From: Mucilaginibacter sp. UR6-11 | GTDB lineage: Bacteria > Bacteroidota > Bacteroidia > Sphingobacteriales > Sphingobacteriaceae | Direction: 5' to 3' | DNA: 64,000 nucleotides | Assembly: GCF_020880695.1 (NCBI RefSeq) | Contig: NZ_JAJIWO010000004.1 | Location: 1-64,000 of the forward strand | Shown: positions 44,282 to 52,979 of the stretch, in pieces | How the letters are laid out: every line of letters begins with the position of its first letter | Position numbering within the stretch: the stretch's first letter is position 1 | Notes under the pieces: generated by a model | Databases searched by the model: none | Seen by the model: the letters and a program-made list of their open reading frames with translations, nothing else | What the model was told of the DNA's origin: nothing | Made by a program: the position numbers and the translations under genes

Positions 44282-46702
44282 ATGGAAAATTTCATCAAAA
44301 AATTCAGCGAGACCAGCTTAGCAGATATCAGGGAAGTAGGCGGCAAGAATGCTTCGCTAGGCGAGCTATTTACGCAGCTGACTGCAAAAGGGATCCTTAT
44401 CCCCAACGGTTTTGCCGTAACTGTAGCCGGCTTCAGGTATTTTATAGAACATAACCAGCTGGAAGATGAGTTACGTAAACTGATGGCGGAGCTGGACCGG
44501 GAGAATTTTTCGAATCTGTCCAAAACCGGCGCCAAAGCCCGAAAACTGATCCTGGATGGCGTAATGCCGGGCGACCTGAAAATGGCAATCATTGATGCTT
44601 ACGATTATCTTTTTGAGCAAACCGAACCCGCGGTAGCGGTACGCAGCAGCGCGACGGCTGAGGACCTGCCGGGTGCCAGCTTTGCCGGGCAGCATGAATC
44701 CTATCTGAATATTAAGGGTCACGTAGCGATAGTTGATGCGGTTAAACGTTGTTTTGCGTCGCTTTACACCGACCGGGCCATTAAATACCGGGAAGATAAG
44801 GGTTTTGACCATGGCAAGGTCTTTCTTTCCGTAGGTATTCAGCGCATGGTTCGTTCTGATACCGCCTGCTCCGGAGTGGGATTCACGCTCGAGCCCGAAT
44901 CAGGTTTCCGGGATATCGTACACCTTGCGGGGGTTTGGGGATTAGGTGAAAACATGGTGCAGGGAACGGTTACGCCTGATGAATTCCTGGTTTTTAAACC
45001 GTCCCTGAAAAAGAATTTGCGATCCATCATTCAAAAAAACCTTGGCAGCAAAAGCAAAACAATGGTTTATGCTACTACGGATAATGCCGTAAACGCAACC
45101 CTGAACCGCGATACCCCCTGGGAGTTGCGCGAACAGTTTGTACTGAGTGATAAGGAAGTTGAAAAGCTTGCCGGCTGGGCACTGATTATAGAGGACCATT
45201 ATGGCCAGCCGATGGATTTTGAATGGGCGAAAGACGGTGATGACCACAAACTTTATATTATCCAGGCACGTCCGGAAACAGTTCACAGCCAGGAAAAAAA
45301 GTTGCTGGTAAAAACCTGCTCGATCATCGAAAAAGGCGAAGAAATTACGCGCGGCGAAGCGATAGGCAATATGATTACCACCGGAACCGCGCGCTTGCTG
45401 GCTTCGCCCAGTGAAGCGGACCGCCTCAGGCCCGGCGATATCCTGGTTACCGACATGACCAGCCCCGATTGGGACCCGGTATTGAAAAAGGTATCCGGCA
45501 TAATCACTAACAAAGGCGGGAGGACCAGCCACGCGGCGATCATTGCCCGCGAGCTGGGGGTAGTAGCTATCGTAGGAACAGAGAACGCTACTGTAAACAT
45601 CAAAGAAGGAGAAGCGATCACTATCAGCTGCGCCGAAGGAAAAACCGGCTATGTTTACCGCGGGAAACTGAACTGGCGAGAAACCGTTACCGATGCCGGC
45701 GCGATAACGCTGCCCGGTACCGTCAAGGCCCAGCTTATCATCGGCGAGCCGGAAAAAGCCTTCCAGCTTTCTCTTTTTCCGAATGACGGCGTTGGCTTGA
45801 TGCGCCTTGAATTTATTATTAATAACTATGTCCGGGTACACCCGATGGCCCTGATGAGGTTTGAGAAGGTTACCCGCGAACTGGACCGCATCAAAATAAC
45901 CAACCTGACCCATACTTATCAAAGGAAGGAACAATACTTTGTAGACAAGCTTGCCGAAGGAGTTGCTACCATAGCAGCTGCGTTTTATCCCAAGGAGGTC
46001 ATTGTACGGATGAGCGATTTCAAATCCAACGAATATGCCGGTCTGATTGGCGGCAGCTACTTTGAACCGCAGGAAGAGAACCCAATGATCGGTTTCAGGG
46101 GAGCCTCCAGGTACTACAATGAACATTACCGGGATGGTTTCCGGCTTGAATGTGAAGCGATGAAAGTTGTTAGGGATGAAATGGGCTTTACCAACGTTAA
46201 GCTGATGATCCCTTTTTGCCGCACGGTTGAAGAAGGAAAGAAAGTGGTAGATCTGATGGCGTCTTACGGACTTAAACGCGGCGAGAACGACCTGCAGATC
46301 TTTGTGATGGCTGAAATACCCGGCAATGTACTCCTTGCCGAAGAATTTGCCCAGGTATTTGACGGTTTTTCTATTGGCTCAAATGATCTTACGCAACTTA
46401 CACTGGGTATAGACCGCGACTCGTCGCTGATTGCCGGCCTGTTTGATGAACAGAACGCGGCCAGCAAACAACTCATTACAATGATGATTGAAAAGGCCAA
46501 CAGGCTGGGTAAGAAAGTGGGATTATGCGGCCAGGCGGCCAGTGATTCTGAAGCCTTTACCCGGTTGCTGGTCGAAACTGGCATTGACAGCATATCTTTT
46601 AACCCGGATGCCCTGATCAGGGGGATTGAAAATATCAACGCTGCATTAAAAACCGGCAAAAGGCACCACGAGGAGCACCGGGCTACTGTAACCAGTCATT
46701 AA
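44282..46702 (+). CDS. ppsA: phosphoenolpyruvate synthase
   Basis: Makes PEP from pyruvate and ATP. Its 806 residues are full length. The N-terminal PPDK ATP-binding domain contains FSETSLADIREVGGKNASLG and VRSSATAEDLPGASFAGQHES (in part, residues about 120-140). The phosphohistidine domain contains the catalytic His in GGRTSHAAIIAREL (about residue 418). The C-terminal PEP/pyruvate TIM-barrel domain contains FSIGSNDLTQL and VGLCGQAASD with the catalytic Cys. In the island it may support anaplerosis or low-energy metabolism. It ends 2 bp before hdeD. Confidence 0.97.
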   Translation: MENFIKKFSETSLADIREVGGKNASLGELFTQLTAKGILIPNGFAVTVAGFRYFIEHNQLEDELRKLMAELDRENFSNLSKTGAKARKLILDGVMPGDLKMAIIDAYDYLFEQTEPAVAVRSSATAEDLPGASFAGQHESYLNIKGHVAIVDAVKRCFASLYTDRAIKYREDKGFDHGKVFLSVGIQRMVRSDTACSGVGFTLEPESGFRDIVHLAGVWGLGENMVQGTVTPDEFLVFKPSLKKNLRSIIQKNLGSKSKTMVYATTDNAVNATLNRDTPWELREQFVLSDKEVEKLAGWALIIEDHYGQPMDFEWAKDGDDHKLYIIQARPETVHSQEKKLLVKTCSIIEKGEEITRGEAIGNMITTGTARLLASPSEADRLRPGDILVTDMTSPDWDPVLKKVSGIITNKGGRTSHAAIIARELGVVAIVGTENATVNIKEGEAITISCAEGKTGYVYRGKLNWRETVTDAGAITLPGTVKAQLIIGEPEKAFQLSLFPNDGVGLMRLEFIINNYVRVHPMALMRFEKVTRELDRIKITNLTHTYQRKEQYFVDKLAEGVATIAAAFYPKEVIVRMSDFKSNEYAGLIGGSYFEPQEENPMIGFRGASRYYNEHYRDGFRLECEAMKVVRDEMGFTNVKLMIPFCRTVEEGKKVVDLMASYGLKRGENDLQIFVMAEIPGNVLLAEEFAQVFDGFSIGSNDLTQLTLGIDRDSSLIAGLFDEQNAASKQLITMMIEKANRLGKKVGLCGQAASDSEAFTRLLVETGIDSISFNPDALIRGIENINAALKTGKRHHEEHRATVTSH

Positions 46703-46704
46703 CT

Positions 46705-47310
46705 ATGAAAACAACAATAACTGAACCGCTGCCAGTTGAAAACCTGCTTATTAAAACCATGCAGGACATCCTGAAAAACTGGTGGTTATTACTAATCGCC
46801 GGCCTGCTGCTGGCCGGTTTGGGAGCCTGGATTATCAGGTCCCCGTTTCAATCGTATCTGACGTTGAGCTGGCTGTTTGCAGTTGGTATGATCGGCACCG
46901 GGCTGGCAGATATCCTCTTCGCCTGGACCAACCGCCACAGCAAACGCTGGATATGGTGGTTCCTGGCCGGGATCGCCGACCTGGTTATAGGCACTTATCT
47001 TTTTAACAACAAGCTGATAACGATTGTTCTTTTACCATTGATAGTGGGCTTATGGACATTTTACAAGGGATTTATGGCCGTTGGCGATGCCTTACATATC
47101 CGCGCCTACAACTTCGGCAATTGGCGCCGGCTGTTATTTACAGCCGTATTAGTCGTCCTGATGGCCTCACTCCTGCTTTTATGCCCCGTCGTCGGGATAG
47201 AAAATATCTTTTTTTTCAGCGGACTGGCCTTCCTGGCAGCCGGCCTGTTCAGGATTTATCTGGCCTTAAAATTACGCCAGATTGGGCTAAAGCATGGGCG
47301 GACTGCTTAA
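46705..47310 (+). CDS. HdeD-like DUF308 membrane protein
   Basis: A 201-residue inner-membrane protein with six hydrophobic segments (starting NWWLLLIAGLLLAGLGAWII at about residues 25-44). The repeated two-helix pattern and length match HdeD/DUF308 acid-resistance membrane proteins. The gene starts 2 bp after ppsA and so is in the same operon. Its 3' end overlaps the convergent TPR gene by 4 bp. Biochemical function is not established for the family. Confidence 0.88.
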   Translation: MKTTITEPLPVENLLIKTMQDILKNWWLLLIAGLLLAGLGAWIIRSPFQSYLTLSWLFAVGMIGTGLADILFAWTNRHSKRWIWWFLAGIADLVIGTYLFNNKLITIVLLPLIVGLWTFYKGFMAVGDALHIRAYNFGNWRRLLFTAVLVVLMASLLLLCPVVGIENIFFFSGLAFLAAGLFRIYLALKLRQIGLKHGRTA

Positions 47311-48758
47311 TGATCAAGCTTGCTGGATACATTTTTGATCGCCTTATCCAAACTTTCGGCAGCAGATAACAAATGAGATTCGGCGTTACGATACTCCATA
47401 TACGGGTCTTCGGCTTGTTTGATCACAGACACAATACCCAGGATATTGGAAAGATGCCGACGGACTTCATGTGAATGAATAAATGCCAATTCTTCTTTCT
47501 TGGCTATATTTAGCAATTTCTCATAGTACCGCTTTTGCCGTACAGCCCTGTAAAGTATCATCCCTGCAATTGCAATAAAAACAGCCATTGCTATTACAAA
47601 AACCAGCCATAATTTTTGCCGCTGATAGTCGCTTTCTCTTTTTAAGTACCATGACCGTGCTTCATCCAGCTTAATTTGCGACGAAACATCCTGTATCTGG
47701 GTCAGTCGGTGCGTGTATTCATCATAGGCCATTAAAGCCAAATGATAATTCGCTACAGCCTCCTGATTGGCTCCCTGATCATGCGCTATCCGGGCCAAAA
47801 GGCGATAAAGCTGTAGTTTAACTTCAGGGTGGTTATCCTGGCCGGGGACAGCAACTAACCGGCTGAGATGATTTTTGGCAGAATCCAGCTGCCCGGCATT
47901 ATAAAATGCCTCTGCCAGGTGCTGCTCATCCATTGATGAGTATATATAAGAGGTGTCCAGCTTTAACTTCTTAATTTCGTCAACAGCGTTTGAGTACTGC
48001 CTGCTTAATAAAGTTAGATAATACCCTGTACGTTTAGTATAGGTTGGCAGCTTATAAAACGGTTCTTTTGCGGCGGCCAACCGATTATGATAATTCCTAA
48101 GAGAATCAGCCCGCCCGGTCCGGAAAAAGTTTTCGGCTTTGTTATACCAGATCACGTATTGCATCCGGGGTTCGTTTAGCCGGCGTTTGTCAAACAGGTA
48201 CTGTGCCTGGTTAAGGCTGGCTAAAGACTGGCGGTACAACTGGTTACGGTAATAAAGATCTGAAATATTGATAGCGACCAATACGCCCGGGCGTCGTTCA
48301 GGGATTAGTAAGGTTTCTTTCTTAGCGAGCCGGAAACTGGCAATAGCCGCGATGGTATTGCCGCGGTTGGTCTGTAAAAAAGCCAAATGACTAAAAAAAG
48401 TATATAACAGAAAGTGGTCGCCGGCTTTCCCCGCCTCTTCTATCGCTTTTACCAGGTTAGCCTCGGCCTCATCGAAGTTGCCCGTGCGGCGCTGGTAGAT
48501 ACTTTCCATAAAATAAAAAAAAGCATTTTGGTTCGGCACGTTGTTCTCCCGGAGCACCTCCCGTGTAACAGCCTCCGATTTTTTGAACCGGTCCAGGTCA
48601 ATGCGATCAAAAGTTTGCAGGATATAGTCCACCAGTTTAGCTTCCCTTTGGGCCGGTTCCGCCTGTACAGACGCAATAAGCGCATCTTGATGCTGTGCTG
48701 CGGCAGAAAGTCTCAAACAACCGGATAGTATAAAACATAAATACAATCTTCTGATCAT
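47307..48758 (-). CDS. TPR membrane protein with DHp-like segment but no kinase ATPase domain
   Basis: A 483-residue protein from the ATG at 48758, which gives a clean signal peptide (MIRRLYLCFILSGCLRLSAAA); the ATG at 48866 upstream would bury it. The periplasmic part is a series of tetratricopeptide-like helices (about residues 30-380). One membrane helix follows at about 390-410 (LVFVIAMAVFIAIAGMILY), then a cytoplasmic helix with FIHSHEVRRHLSNILGIVSVI, which resembles the dimerisation/phosphoacceptor (DHp) His region of sensor kinases. No HATPase_c domain follows and the protein ends about 40 residues later. It could be a phosphotransfer or decoy partner. It faces mlaE across a divergent promoter region with Crp/Fnr-type dyads. 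Confidence 0.82.
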   Translation of the reverse strand: MIRRLYLCFILSGCLRLSAAAQHQDALIASVQAEPAQREAKLVDYILQTFDRIDLDRFKKSEAVTREVLRENNVPNQNAFFYFMESIYQRRTGNFDEAEANLVKAIEEAGKAGDHFLLYTFFSHLAFLQTNRGNTIAAIASFRLAKKETLLIPERRPGVLVAINISDLYYRNQLYRQSLASLNQAQYLFDKRRLNEPRMQYVIWYNKAENFFRTGRADSLRNYHNRLAAAKEPFYKLPTYTKRTGYYLTLLSRQYSNAVDEIKKLKLDTSYIYSSMDEQHLAEAFYNAGQLDSAKNHLSRLVAVPGQDNHPEVKLQLYRLLARIAHDQGANQEAVANYHLALMAYDEYTHRLTQIQDVSSQIKLDEARSWYLKRESDYQRQKLWLVFVIAMAVFIAIAGMILYRAVRQKRYYEKLLNIAKKEELAFIHSHEVRRHLSNILGIVSVIKQAEDPYMEYRNAESHLLSAAESLDKAIKNVSSKLDH

Positions 48759-48822
48759 AGGCAGGAATTTTATAAAGCTACACAATGGTTTTAAAATCAA
48801 GCCGTGTGCTATGTTTAAAAAA

Positions 48823-48887
48823 TGACTTGTATCACGCCCGCCGGTGCGTGGGGTCATAACCGGCATACATAATTGTCGCTATTTTTA
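48823..48887 (+). promoter_or_regulatory. Crp/Fnr-type promoter of mlaEFD, possibly bidirectional
   Basis: Exact dyad TGACTTGTATCA (48823-48834) and near-dyad TGCGTGGGGTCA (48845-48856) start 22 bp apart. Then come 23 bp and the -7-like TATTTTTA (48880-48887). The mlaE start is at 48913. In the other direction, TGATTTTA (48799-48792) stands at the same 23-bp distance from the exact dyad and could serve the divergent TPR gene. Confidence 0.65.
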
Positions 48888-48912
48888 TTTTTAGGTTAAC
48901 AATAACAAAGCC

Positions 48913-49683
48913 ATGCTACCAATCGCAATTATACGAGACTTTTTGGACGAAACGGGTACGCTCGGCCGGTTTACCGGCCGTTTTTTCTCCACAGGCCTCA
49001 AACCCCGTTTTGAATTTAAGGAACTATTGAACCAATGCTATATCATCGGATACAAATCGTTACCCCTTATTGCGCTTACCGGATTCATCATGGGGCTGGT
49101 ACTTACCATGCAGTTACGCCCTTCGCTAGTTGATTATGGCGTGGAATCGCAACTGCCGGTAATGGTGGGCATAGCCATCGTACGGGAGATCGGGCCGGTT
49201 ATTACCGCGCTTATATTTGCGGGCAAGATCGCCAGCAGCATCGGCGCCGAACTGGGTTCGATGAAGGTAACCGAGCAGATTGATGCAATGGAAGTAAGCG
49301 GCACTAATCCTTTTAAGTATCTGGTTGCCACCCGTGCGCTGGCCACCACCCTGATGCTGCCGGTGCTGACCGTGATGGGCGACGCTATTTCGCTGTTGGG
49401 TGCCTATATCGGTGTCAATATCCGTTCAGTGACCAGCTTTTATCTTTTTTTTACCCAGATATTCCATAGTCTGACTTTTGGCGATGCCCTGCCCGCCTTC
49501 ATTAAAACCTTTTTCTTCGGGTTTGCCGTCGGGATGATCGGCTGTTATAAAGGCTATACATCCAGCAAGGGCACCCGGGGCGTAGGCAGCTCGGCCAATT
49601 CGGCGGTCGTGCTCTCGTCGGTAGTTATTTTTATCATCGACCTGCTGGCCGTGCAGCTAACCGACCTGTTGGGACTAAATTAA
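48913..49683 (+). CDS. mlaE: MlaE-family ABC transporter permease
   Basis: A 256-residue inner-membrane permease of the Mla lipid-transport (outer-membrane asymmetry) family. MlaE motifs visible are FKELLNQCYIIGYKSLPLIA, VREIGPVITALIFAGKIAS (about residues 93-111), SIGAELGSMKVTEQIDAMEV and the C-terminal GCYKGYTSSKGTRGVG. Five to six hydrophobic segments are visible. It forms an operon with mlaF (5 bp spacing) and mlaD (3 bp spacing) and moves phospholipid across or along the envelope. Confidence 0.93.
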   Translation: MLPIAIIRDFLDETGTLGRFTGRFFSTGLKPRFEFKELLNQCYIIGYKSLPLIALTGFIMGLVLTMQLRPSLVDYGVESQLPVMVGIAIVREIGPVITALIFAGKIASSIGAELGSMKVTEQIDAMEVSGTNPFKYLVATRALATTLMLPVLTVMGDAISLLGAYIGVNIRSVTSFYLFFTQIFHSLTFGDALPAFIKTFFFGFAVGMIGCYKGYTSSKGTRGVGSSANSAVVLSSVVIFIIDLLAVQLTDLLGLN

Positions 49684-49688
49684 AACCG

Positions 49689-50444
49689 ATGAAAAAATCA
49701 ACCGACACCGTTTCCAACAGCCCGGCGATTGTTATTGAAAAGCTGTGCAAAAGCTTTGGCGACCATGTCGTCCTGAAGGATTTTTCGCTCACCGTGCAAA
49801 AGGAAGAGAATGTGGTGGTGTTGGGTAAATCCGGTTCGGGCAAGTCAGTACTGATTAAGTGTATTATCGGCCTGTTGAACCCGGACAGCGGGAACATATG
49901 GGTTTTTGGTGAAAATGTGCCCGAACTGGCTCATGACGCTCTGGATCAGATCCGCGCCAGGATCGGGTTCCTCTTTCAGGGTAATGCTTTGTATGATTCG
50001 ATGACCGTGCGCGAGAACCTGGAATTTCCGCTGCGCCGCCACTGGATCAATCATTCCCAGAAACAGGTAGATGCACTGGTTATGGAGGCGCTGGAAAACG
50101 TGGGGCTGGCGTACACCGTCAATCTGATGCCCGAAGAATTATCCGGCGGAATGCTTAAGCGGGTTGCACTGGCCAGGACCATGATCCTTAAGCCGGAGGT
50201 GATCTTATATGACGAACCGACAACGGGCCTGGACCCGGTAACCGCCAGGGAGATTGACAACCTGATCCTGAAACTTCAGAAAAAGTACCATACTTCGTCC
50301 ATTATCATTACCCATGATATGAACTGTGTTAAAAACACCGCCGACCGGGTGGCCCTCCTGCTGGACGGCCACTGTTATGCACAGGGAACCTATGCAGACT
50401 TTGAACAGTCGGCAGATCCAAACATTCACCAATTTTTTGAATAA
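49689..50444 (+). CDS. mlaF: MlaF-family ABC transporter ATP-binding protein
   Basis: A 251-residue cytoplasmic ATPase of the Mla system. Walker A is GKSGSGKSVLIK (about residues 46-57), the signature motif ELSGGMLKRVALAR (about 149-162), Walker B VILYDEPTTGLDP (about 170-182), and the switch His in IIITHDMN. It lies between mlaE and mlaD with 3-5 bp gaps. Confidence 0.95.
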   Translation: MKKSTDTVSNSPAIVIEKLCKSFGDHVVLKDFSLTVQKEENVVVLGKSGSGKSVLIKCIIGLLNPDSGNIWVFGENVPELAHDALDQIRARIGFLFQGNALYDSMTVRENLEFPLRRHWINHSQKQVDALVMEALENVGLAYTVNLMPEELSGGMLKRVALARTMILKPEVILYDEPTTGLDPVTAREIDNLILKLQKKYHTSSIIITHDMNCVKNTADRVALLLDGHCYAQGTYADFEQSADPNIHQFFE

Positions 50445-50447
50445 ACT

Positions 50448-51419
50448 ATGGCAAAACAGGGAGAAAATAATATTAAACTAGGCTTATTCGTACTGGCAGG
50501 ACTGTTCGTGCTGATATTTTCCTTTTACCTGATAGGTAAAAATCATAGCCTATTTGGCAGCAATTTCAGGATCAGGGTTCGTTTTTCAAATCTGAACGGG
50601 TTAACGGAAGGTAGTAATGTACTGTTCTCGGGCATCCAGGCAGGCACTGTAAACACCATAAACATGATCAACGACACGACGATAGAAGTGACGCTGCTGA
50701 TTGATGACAAGGTTGGCTCTTTCATCCATCGTAACGCTATTGCGGCTATAGGCACAGAGGGACTGATGGGCAACAAGATAGTCAATATCGTCCCTGCCAA
50801 AACACCCGGCGCAGCTATTACTGAAGGGGATTTGCTGGCTGCGCAAAAAATAGTCAACACCGATGAGATGCTGCAGACCTTGTCAAAAACCAATAATAAT
50901 ATCGCCCTGATCTCGGAGGCGATCAAGGGAACGGTCCTTAAAATTAACGGCAGCGCGCTGATGGATTTGCTCAACGATCAACGCATCGGCAGCAGCCTGC
51001 GTTCATCACTAAAACATATAGATAAAGCAGCGGGCAACGCCATGCAGATCACCGCGGGATTGGACGAACTGGTTGCCGGCATTAAAAAAGGAAAGGGTAC
51101 CGCCGGCGCCCTGCTATCAGATACCGCTGTCGCGCGCAATTTGCAGGCGGCGATGTTTAAGATCAGGAAGGCAAGTGACAATGCAGATCAACTGACCGCC
51201 CATCTCAACAACCTGGTGCAAACCCTTGACCGGCAACTGAACCGGGGCAACGGCTCCCTGCAGGTACTTTTGCGCGATTCGGTATTCGCCAGAGATCTGA
51301 AAACGACAATGGATAATCTGCAGAAAGGGACCTCGGGATTTAACCAGAATATGGAGGCGCTTAAGCATAATTTTCTGTTCAGGGGCTATTTCAAAAACAA
51401 GGAAAAGGAAAAGCATTAA
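50448..51419 (+). CDS. mlaD: MlaD/MCE-domain protein
   Basis: A 323-residue substrate-binding component. An N-terminal membrane anchor (about residues 10-28, LGLFVLAGLFVLIFSFYLIG) is followed by an MCE domain (about 38-120, FRIRVRFSNLNGLTEGSNVL), and a long helical C-terminal region with heptad-like pattern to about residue 315. It captures lipids in the periplasm and passes them to MlaE. It is the third gene of the operon; hemerythrin follows 105 bp later without its own island-type promoter. Confidence 0.92.
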   Translation: MAKQGENNIKLGLFVLAGLFVLIFSFYLIGKNHSLFGSNFRIRVRFSNLNGLTEGSNVLFSGIQAGTVNTINMINDTTIEVTLLIDDKVGSFIHRNAIAAIGTEGLMGNKIVNIVPAKTPGAAITEGDLLAAQKIVNTDEMLQTLSKTNNNIALISEAIKGTVLKINGSALMDLLNDQRIGSSLRSSLKHIDKAAGNAMQITAGLDELVAGIKKGKGTAGALLSDTAVARNLQAAMFKIRKASDNADQLTAHLNNLVQTLDRQLNRGNGSLQVLLRDSVFARDLKTTMDNLQKGTSGFNQNMEALKHNFLFRGYFKNKEKEKH

Positions 51420-51524
51420 TAGCATTCCCCAAATAGTCCCGGAATTCACTGCTTGCCGGATAACTTATCGCTATTCCCTAAAACAAGAAAGGCAGCGAAT
51501 GGTTCCTTTTAAAAAAGAACGACC

Positions 51525-52223
51525 ATGAAAAACCAGCAAAGTGACAGCCGCAGGGATTTTTTAACCAAAACCGGAATACTGGCAGCATCCGGCCTGGCGG
51601 TGACTATGGTAAACTCCTGCGGATCAGAAAAAGGCGGCGATGATGACGTAACAACAAACGAAGACCTGATGAGGGAACATGGTGTCCTAAAAAGGATCCT
51701 CTTAGTTTATAACGAAGCTTCCTCACGATTAATAACAGGTAAAGATCTTAATGTATCGCTCATCGGGAAATCTGCCGATCTGATTAAAACATTTATCGAA
51801 GATTATCACGAGAAACTGGAGGAAGACCACTTATTCCCACGTTTCGAAAAAGCAGGCCAGCTTACGGAGCTGACCAAAACCTTGCGCATACAACATCATA
51901 AAGGTCGCTTATTAACGCAACGAATTATCGTTAACGCAAAAAAACCAAATCCGACAGCTGATGAGAAAAAAATGATGGCAGCAGACATGCAGGCCTTTGT
52001 TCGCATGTACAACCCCCACGAAGCGAGGGAAGATACAGTATTGTTTCCGGCGCTGCATAAGCTGATCTCTAAACATGAATACGACTCAATGGGAGAGGAT
52101 TTTGAGCGGAAGGAAAAAGAACAGTTTGGCGGCGACGGGTTTGATATGGCTTTAGATAAGGTAACACGAATTGAAAAGGCCATGAATATTTACGACCTCA
52201 ATTTATATACCCCCGATATATAA
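51525..52223 (+). CDS. Tat-exported hemerythrin-domain protein
   Basis: A 232-residue protein with a twin-arginine signal (SRRDFLTK followed by a hydrophobic stretch, residues about 9-30) ending near a Cys (VNSCGS), possibly a lipoprotein. The four-helix hemerythrin-like domain (about 45-210) contains the expected di-iron ligands in REHGVL, DYHEKLEEDHLFPRF, QHHKGRLL and NPHEAREDTVLFPAL. Such proteins bind O2 or NO, or sense or detoxify them. Export of a folded metalloprotein fits Tat. It is placed right after mlaD in the stress island. Confidence 0.9.
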   Translation: MKNQQSDSRRDFLTKTGILAASGLAVTMVNSCGSEKGGDDDVTTNEDLMREHGVLKRILLVYNEASSRLITGKDLNVSLIGKSADLIKTFIEDYHEKLEEDHLFPRFEKAGQLTELTKTLRIQHHKGRLLTQRIIVNAKKPNPTADEKKMMAADMQAFVRMYNPHEAREDTVLFPALHKLISKHEYDSMGEDFERKEKEQFGGDGFDMALDKVTRIEKAMNIYDLNLYTPDI

Positions 52224-52247
52224 CCGCCCCCGCGGGTTCAATAGAAC

Positions 52248-52631
52248 TTACATCCATTCTGCAGCAAAGCGGTTAAACTCGTGACGCAGGTCATTGAATA
52301 TCCGCTCTTCGTTCAGGTAGCGCTCATGGATGCGGTTGTGTTGGGCAACAACGTCTTCGTTAACCATACTGCCGGTAACTAATAGTTCTGCCTCAATAGC
52401 CTGGTCATTAGCATGAATATCATGTTTCAATTCATCAAGGTAATTCCCATGGATCAGAAATTGGTTCTGAAAATGTTCTACTTGTTGCTGAACTTCCTTT
52501 GCCGTATTATCCGAAGAAATTTCTTCCAGACGCTCCTGCAGGATAGTCAGTTCCTGTTTATAAAATGCGATGCCTCTCAAACCATCATTGTTCAGGTTCT
52601 TGATATGTTTAATGTTGATGTAATTTTTCAT
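52248..52631 (-). CDS. uncharacterised helical protein of the stress island
   Basis: A 127-residue, soluble, mostly helical protein with coiled-coil character (YKQELTILQERLEEISSD) and many His/Asn/Glu residues. There is no signal peptide, membrane segment or known domain. It converges with the hemerythrin gene (24 bp). Its ATG lies only 4 bp after a predicted -7 element of a double-dyad Crp/Fnr-type promoter, so its mRNA may be leaderless. Co-regulation with the island suggests a stress role; the function is unknown. Confidence 0.78.
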   Translation of the reverse strand: MKNYINIKHIKNLNNDGLRGIAFYKQELTILQERLEEISSDNTAKEVQQQVEHFQNQFLIHGNYLDELKHDIHANDQAIEAELLVTGSMVNEDVVAQHNRIHERYLNEERIFNDLRHEFNRFAAEWM

Positions 52632-52635
52632 ATCA

Positions 52636-52700
52636 CAAGATTACGGAGGGCTTCGCTTTGGCAAAATGACCGACGGCAGCCGTGAAAGTGATGCTGGTCA
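52636..52700 (-). promoter_or_regulatory. double Crp/Fnr-type dyad and promoter of the 52248 gene
   Basis: On the minus strand: exact dyad TGACCAGCATCA (52700-52689); near-dyad TGCCGTCGGTCA (52678-52667), starting 22 bp downstream; 23 bp; then -7-like TAATCTTG (52643-52636). The ATG is at 52631, leaving almost no leader. Confidence 0.65.
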
Positions 52701-52764
52701 CGTTCTTATTTTATCAGGGGTTTCCTGGCATATCCCTTATCTGCGTCCGGCCATGATCTGTTAA

Positions 52765-52776
52765 TGACCGTCATCA
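52765..52776 (+). promoter_or_regulatory. isolated Crp/Fnr-type dyad upstream of the glucan phosphorylase-like gene
   Basis: TGACCGTCATCA at 52765-52776 is an exact TGA-N6-TCA dyad, but the octamer 23 bp downstream (TTTTATGC) is not a convincing -7 element. It lies 203 bp before the phosphorylase-like start and 27 bp before a possible 42-codon ORF. It belongs to a 348-bp gene-poor stretch (52632-52979). Confidence 0.4.
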
Positions 52777-52803
52777 TTTTTTTTGAACCGGCCCCATCAT
52801 TTT

Positions 52804-52932
52804 ATGCGCCTGGTAATTATTCTATTTTTACTGGCGCAAAGATTTATTTCAACGGCATCGGTGAAATGGAGTAGCAACCCGATGAGTAGCTACGTATCAT
52901 CCGGCTCTTCCGGACTGAAGCTCAGCCTCTAA
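52804..52932 (+). CDS. possible 42-residue secreted or membrane peptide
   Basis: An intact ATG-to-TAA frame of 43 codons in the gap before the phosphorylase-like gene. The N-terminus is hydrophobic (MRLVIILFLLAQRF) and the rest Ser-rich (SSNPMSSYVSSGSSG), as in a short exported or single-pass peptide. It lies behind an exact Crp/Fnr-type dyad. No homology is recognisable, and chance occurrence is possible. Confidence 0.3.
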   Translation: MRLVIILFLLAQRFISTASVKWSSNPMSSYVSSGSSGLKLSL

Positions 52933-52979
52933 GGGAAAATGTAAAGTTTTAAGTGTAAATACTTGCTAAAACACTGATA

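Noticed and set aside
44942..46126. 394-codon open frame on the minus strand opposite ppsA
   Set aside because: It lies wholly antisense to an intact phosphoenolpyruvate synthase with all motifs; its sequence shows no domain and reflects the high-GC codon pattern of the real gene.
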